A DNA stretch of 64,000 bases from Brienomyrus brachyistius (Eukaryota; Chordata; Actinopteri; Osteoglossiformes; Mormyridae). The stretch lies in contig NC_064539.1 in NCBI RefSeq assembly GCF_023856365.1, positions 23,315,019-23,379,018 on the forward strand, in the 5' to 3' direction. Below are positions 61,215 to 64,000 of the stretch, one piece after another. A program made the position numbers and the translations under genes. Numbering within the stretch: the stretch's first letter is position 1; every line of letters begins with the position of its first letter. A model generated the notes under the pieces. That model saw only the letters and a list, made by a program, of their open reading frames with translations. It was not told the origin of the DNA and did no database searches.

Positions 61215-61330
61215 TTTTTTTTGTATATTGTAGTCTTTTACTGCTATTTTATTACTTATCTTCTATTGCCCCTTTTTCTTCCATAACACTACAAATTTCC
61301 CAGCTGTGGGATTAATGAAGGTTATCTTAT
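61215..61330 (+). repeat. LINE 3'-end fragment
   Basis: TTATTACTTATCTTCTATTG, then CAAATTTCCCAGCTGTGGGA and TTAATGAAGGTTATCTTAT, matches a typical LINE tail in fishes (usually TTAATAAAGTATATCTTAT). Confidence 0.5.
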
Positions 61331-64000
61331 GCTCCTCTATTTGCCATCCATGCAGGTACTTCAGAATGCTTCTCTTCAGCTACCTCATCTTGCTGTCCAT
61401 GAGACACAGACACATGAAGGTGAGCATGTACAACCTTACTGAATGTGACTATGCTGCCGAAGCTGGGACTTCCAAAAGTGATCCTCCAAACACAGGAAGA
61501 GGCTTAGCCTGCTGAGCCATTCACCGGCCCCCAAAACTAGCTAATGCAGATGACCCAGGTGAGTATGAAACTAATAAAACTTTCTTGTCCCAAATGGGAA
61601 CCATGTACGAGTTGAGTGGAATCTCAGTGCCATCACTCGAAGGTCAGACAAAATAATTTAAACAAACTCCAGGTAGTTTTGTGTTGAAATTTATTTGATA
61701 TTGTTAAAATTTCATTGTCTAGACCTTTTACGCGACAGCTCAAACGCTGCATCAGTTTAAAGCACACATTCACTACCATTTCCCCTGAATTTAAACAATG
61801 ATCAGAAAATAAGACATTGAAATGCATTTTTTTTTTTTTTTAGAAAAACAACAGTAGTCAATTCCGCAATTAAGGTGGTTAAATCATGATTATACTGTAC
61901 GGTTTGTTCTCCATCTTGAGCTTTTCCATTTCCCTGGAACAGGATCCTCCCAGAAAGGCTGCCATAGTAGTATTAAAACCAGTAAACTGCCACTGTGGAA
62001 AAGATGGCTAGCAACCCGTTTCTGAAATCATACATTGGTCAAACTGGAAAACTGCCAAAAACTTGAACAAATAAAATGAAAATATAGAAGAAAAAGTATT
62101 TCGGGTAACTTGCTGTGCTGAGTATCAAAAGAATCTGCAATAAGAGCAGCAGCGGACCAGTAAATGCAGTTTCATGTTGCCGCCCTGCTGGCAAAGTGAT
62201 GTAGTGCATTTAGATCACCACACAGGTATGATGTGGGCAGGACAAAACGAACAAAGGAAGTCAAGTAAAAACGTAGAGGACAGTTCTGTATTTTGCATGT
62301 CAGTATGAATCAAACTGTTGCTGTGGAGACATCAAAGGTGACCAAGAACTGAAATACAGGCCACGACTCCAGTCTGCTACATCTTAATACTCTTGGTTTA
62401 GATTACCAGTTAACCGTGGCTGTGAGCACAAAGAACCCCTCGCTCACTCACGCACATACATAGCTGAAACTGCACAAGATTAAATGAATCTGGAAAGCTA
62501 GAGGCAACTGACCAGGTGTCCGTTGGGAAAACATTCAGCACATGGTTGAGGTGAAGGAGGCGGGACCTGACGAGGAGCGGTGTCACACTGCGCCCCCAAG
62601 GGGGCAGTCTGTTCAAAGCAGCAGGCACACAACGTGTTTAAATGGAAGCAGAGCAGCCCAACTGGCCCACAGACCGTCACTGACACACTTACTGGCAGGT
62701 CTACAGCCTACCTGACAAGCTCGCCCTTCAGCCTGAACAACCCTCACAGTGTGGGGAACAAAACCTCCCACAGAAGGTGGGGTGCGGCCACAAGACTAGC
62801 CAGTCTGTAAACAGCCGGAGGGGACAGCATCGTCCCCGGCAATGTCTCGCATCACTAACTGTGCCATCACCCCTAAACCAGGGAGTGCTGAAAATGATCA
62901 ACTATGACAATGCTTACCCTGGTCTCCAACCAATGGTTCCCCTGAGCCTGTTAATTGCCTTAAGCCCCACCCACCATGTTTTTAATCCATGCGTGTGTGT
63001 GGTCACATTTGGTTGTTTGTTGGGTGGAAGAAAATAATCTTCCACTCCAATTAAGAGTAATACCTACAACAGCTAAAGAAAAGTGATGGATGAAACGAAC
63101 TACACATTTAAAAAAAAAAAAGAAGAAGCTTGGAGCGATCCAACTCTCCCAGAAACTGGGATGTCACCAGGATTCAGAGCACTTTGTACAGAAGAGGCGT
63201 TGGGGGAACAGGCATGACAACCCATTTACAACATGTACATCCAAAGAGAGAAATTGGTCCGATATCTGAGATTAAACCATGGAAACGATTACTAATGGAT
63301 GCTTTAGAAAAAAATTACAGTAATTTCGTTTAAAAGGTAATCTTTCATGTTTGCTGCAAAAGCGACATAGACCAGTAATTTGTTAAAAAATATTTTTCCT
63401 TTTCCATCCAATGAAATTCCTGATTATGCTGAGGGTGGGTACAGCCCTACAGCCCTACTGTGCGCCGCCTGGAGCGTCAGGGACAGTAACCAGGGCTCTG
63501 AACCGGCCCACTCCCAGACTCTGCACGTCCATGTCGGTCTCGTCATGGTGGGATATATTTTTTTCCTTTTTGCTTTGAAAATGTTCTCTTATTGTTCATC
63601 TGCAGCGCTGGTGCCTCGAACCTGACCTTTTCCACGAAGCTGTAAGTGGGGGGAGGGGGTGGGGGGGGGGAAGAGAGAAATTAATCAGGACCAAAGCAGT
63701 TCCATAGAAATAGGATACATGGGGCATCTGGGAATTGTGCTTCAAGAGAGTAGCCTGTGCGTGGGGGGGGGGGATCATATGGATGGGGGCAACTTTCGTG
63801 GGTTGGAGAACTACTGCTGAACAGTGCCTCCTGCTGGGGGAGCTGTTCGGCTTTCATTCAGATACGGTTCCTTATCATTGAGGTTGGGGCATGATACCAT
63901 TCGCAAACTTTCCAAATTTATTGGCCCCTCCTTTCAACTACACAGGCTTCTCAGAATCACAGTCCCAGTTGCATAGTGTCCCTCTAATTAACAGCCCCCC
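61331..64000. other. Non-genic region
   Basis: No recognised gene. Short A, T and G homopolymers are present (61829-61842, 63109-63120, 63660-63670, 63763-63772). Confidence 0.6.

Overview
The window reads as vertebrate nuclear DNA, almost certainly from a teleost fish. It has intron-containing coding sequence, dinucleotide microsatellites, minisatellites, relics of Tc1/mariner and other DNA transposons, a fish-type non-LTR retrotransposon and tRNA-like SINEs. There is no bacterial or viral gene organisation. I cannot name the species.

One protein-coding gene is supported: the orthologue of MN1 (meningioma 1 / MN1 proto-oncogene, transcriptional regulator), on the minus strand. Its large first exon (coding part 51331..54499) is joined through an 8.64 kb intron (42689..51330) to a small last exon (42540..42688). 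The donor and acceptor phases match and give a 1105-residue protein that ends in the conserved MN1 C-terminus. A 3' UTR of about 1.1 kb probably runs to about 41.46 kb. The 5' UTR and promoter lie upstream of 54.5 kb, perhaps to about 55.5 kb. Teleosts have two MN1 paralogues (mn1a, mn1b); I cannot tell which one this is.

The roughly 41 kb downstream of the gene (1..41400) and the 8.5 kb upstream (55.5..64 kb) hold no gene that I can support. They contain mobile-element relics: a Tc1-like copy at 18651..19148, a MITE at 24292..24777, a LINE at 31085..32301 nested inside a DNA transposon at about 30660..32343, and a MITE at 60480..61195. They also contain SINE and other teleost interspersed repeats. 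A microsatellite-flanked, hairpin-bearing repeat occurs in four copies. There are three clear minisatellites: 25461..26431 (20-bp unit), 36503..37274 (34-bp) and, inside the MN1 intron, 43051..43387 (22-bp). Long G or C homopolymers are unusually frequent. Several AT-rich, repeat-poor, homeobox-motif-containing stretches, especially the 5' half of the MN1 intron, are candidates for conserved regulatory DNA; this is inference, without any alignment.

I found no new multi-gene system. The observations most worth checking are the MN1 gene model (reduced polyglutamine tract, tiny upstream ORF, intronic minisatellite near the acceptor), the 10-bp-periodic satellite, the nested transposon, and the microsatellite-bounded hairpin repeat family.
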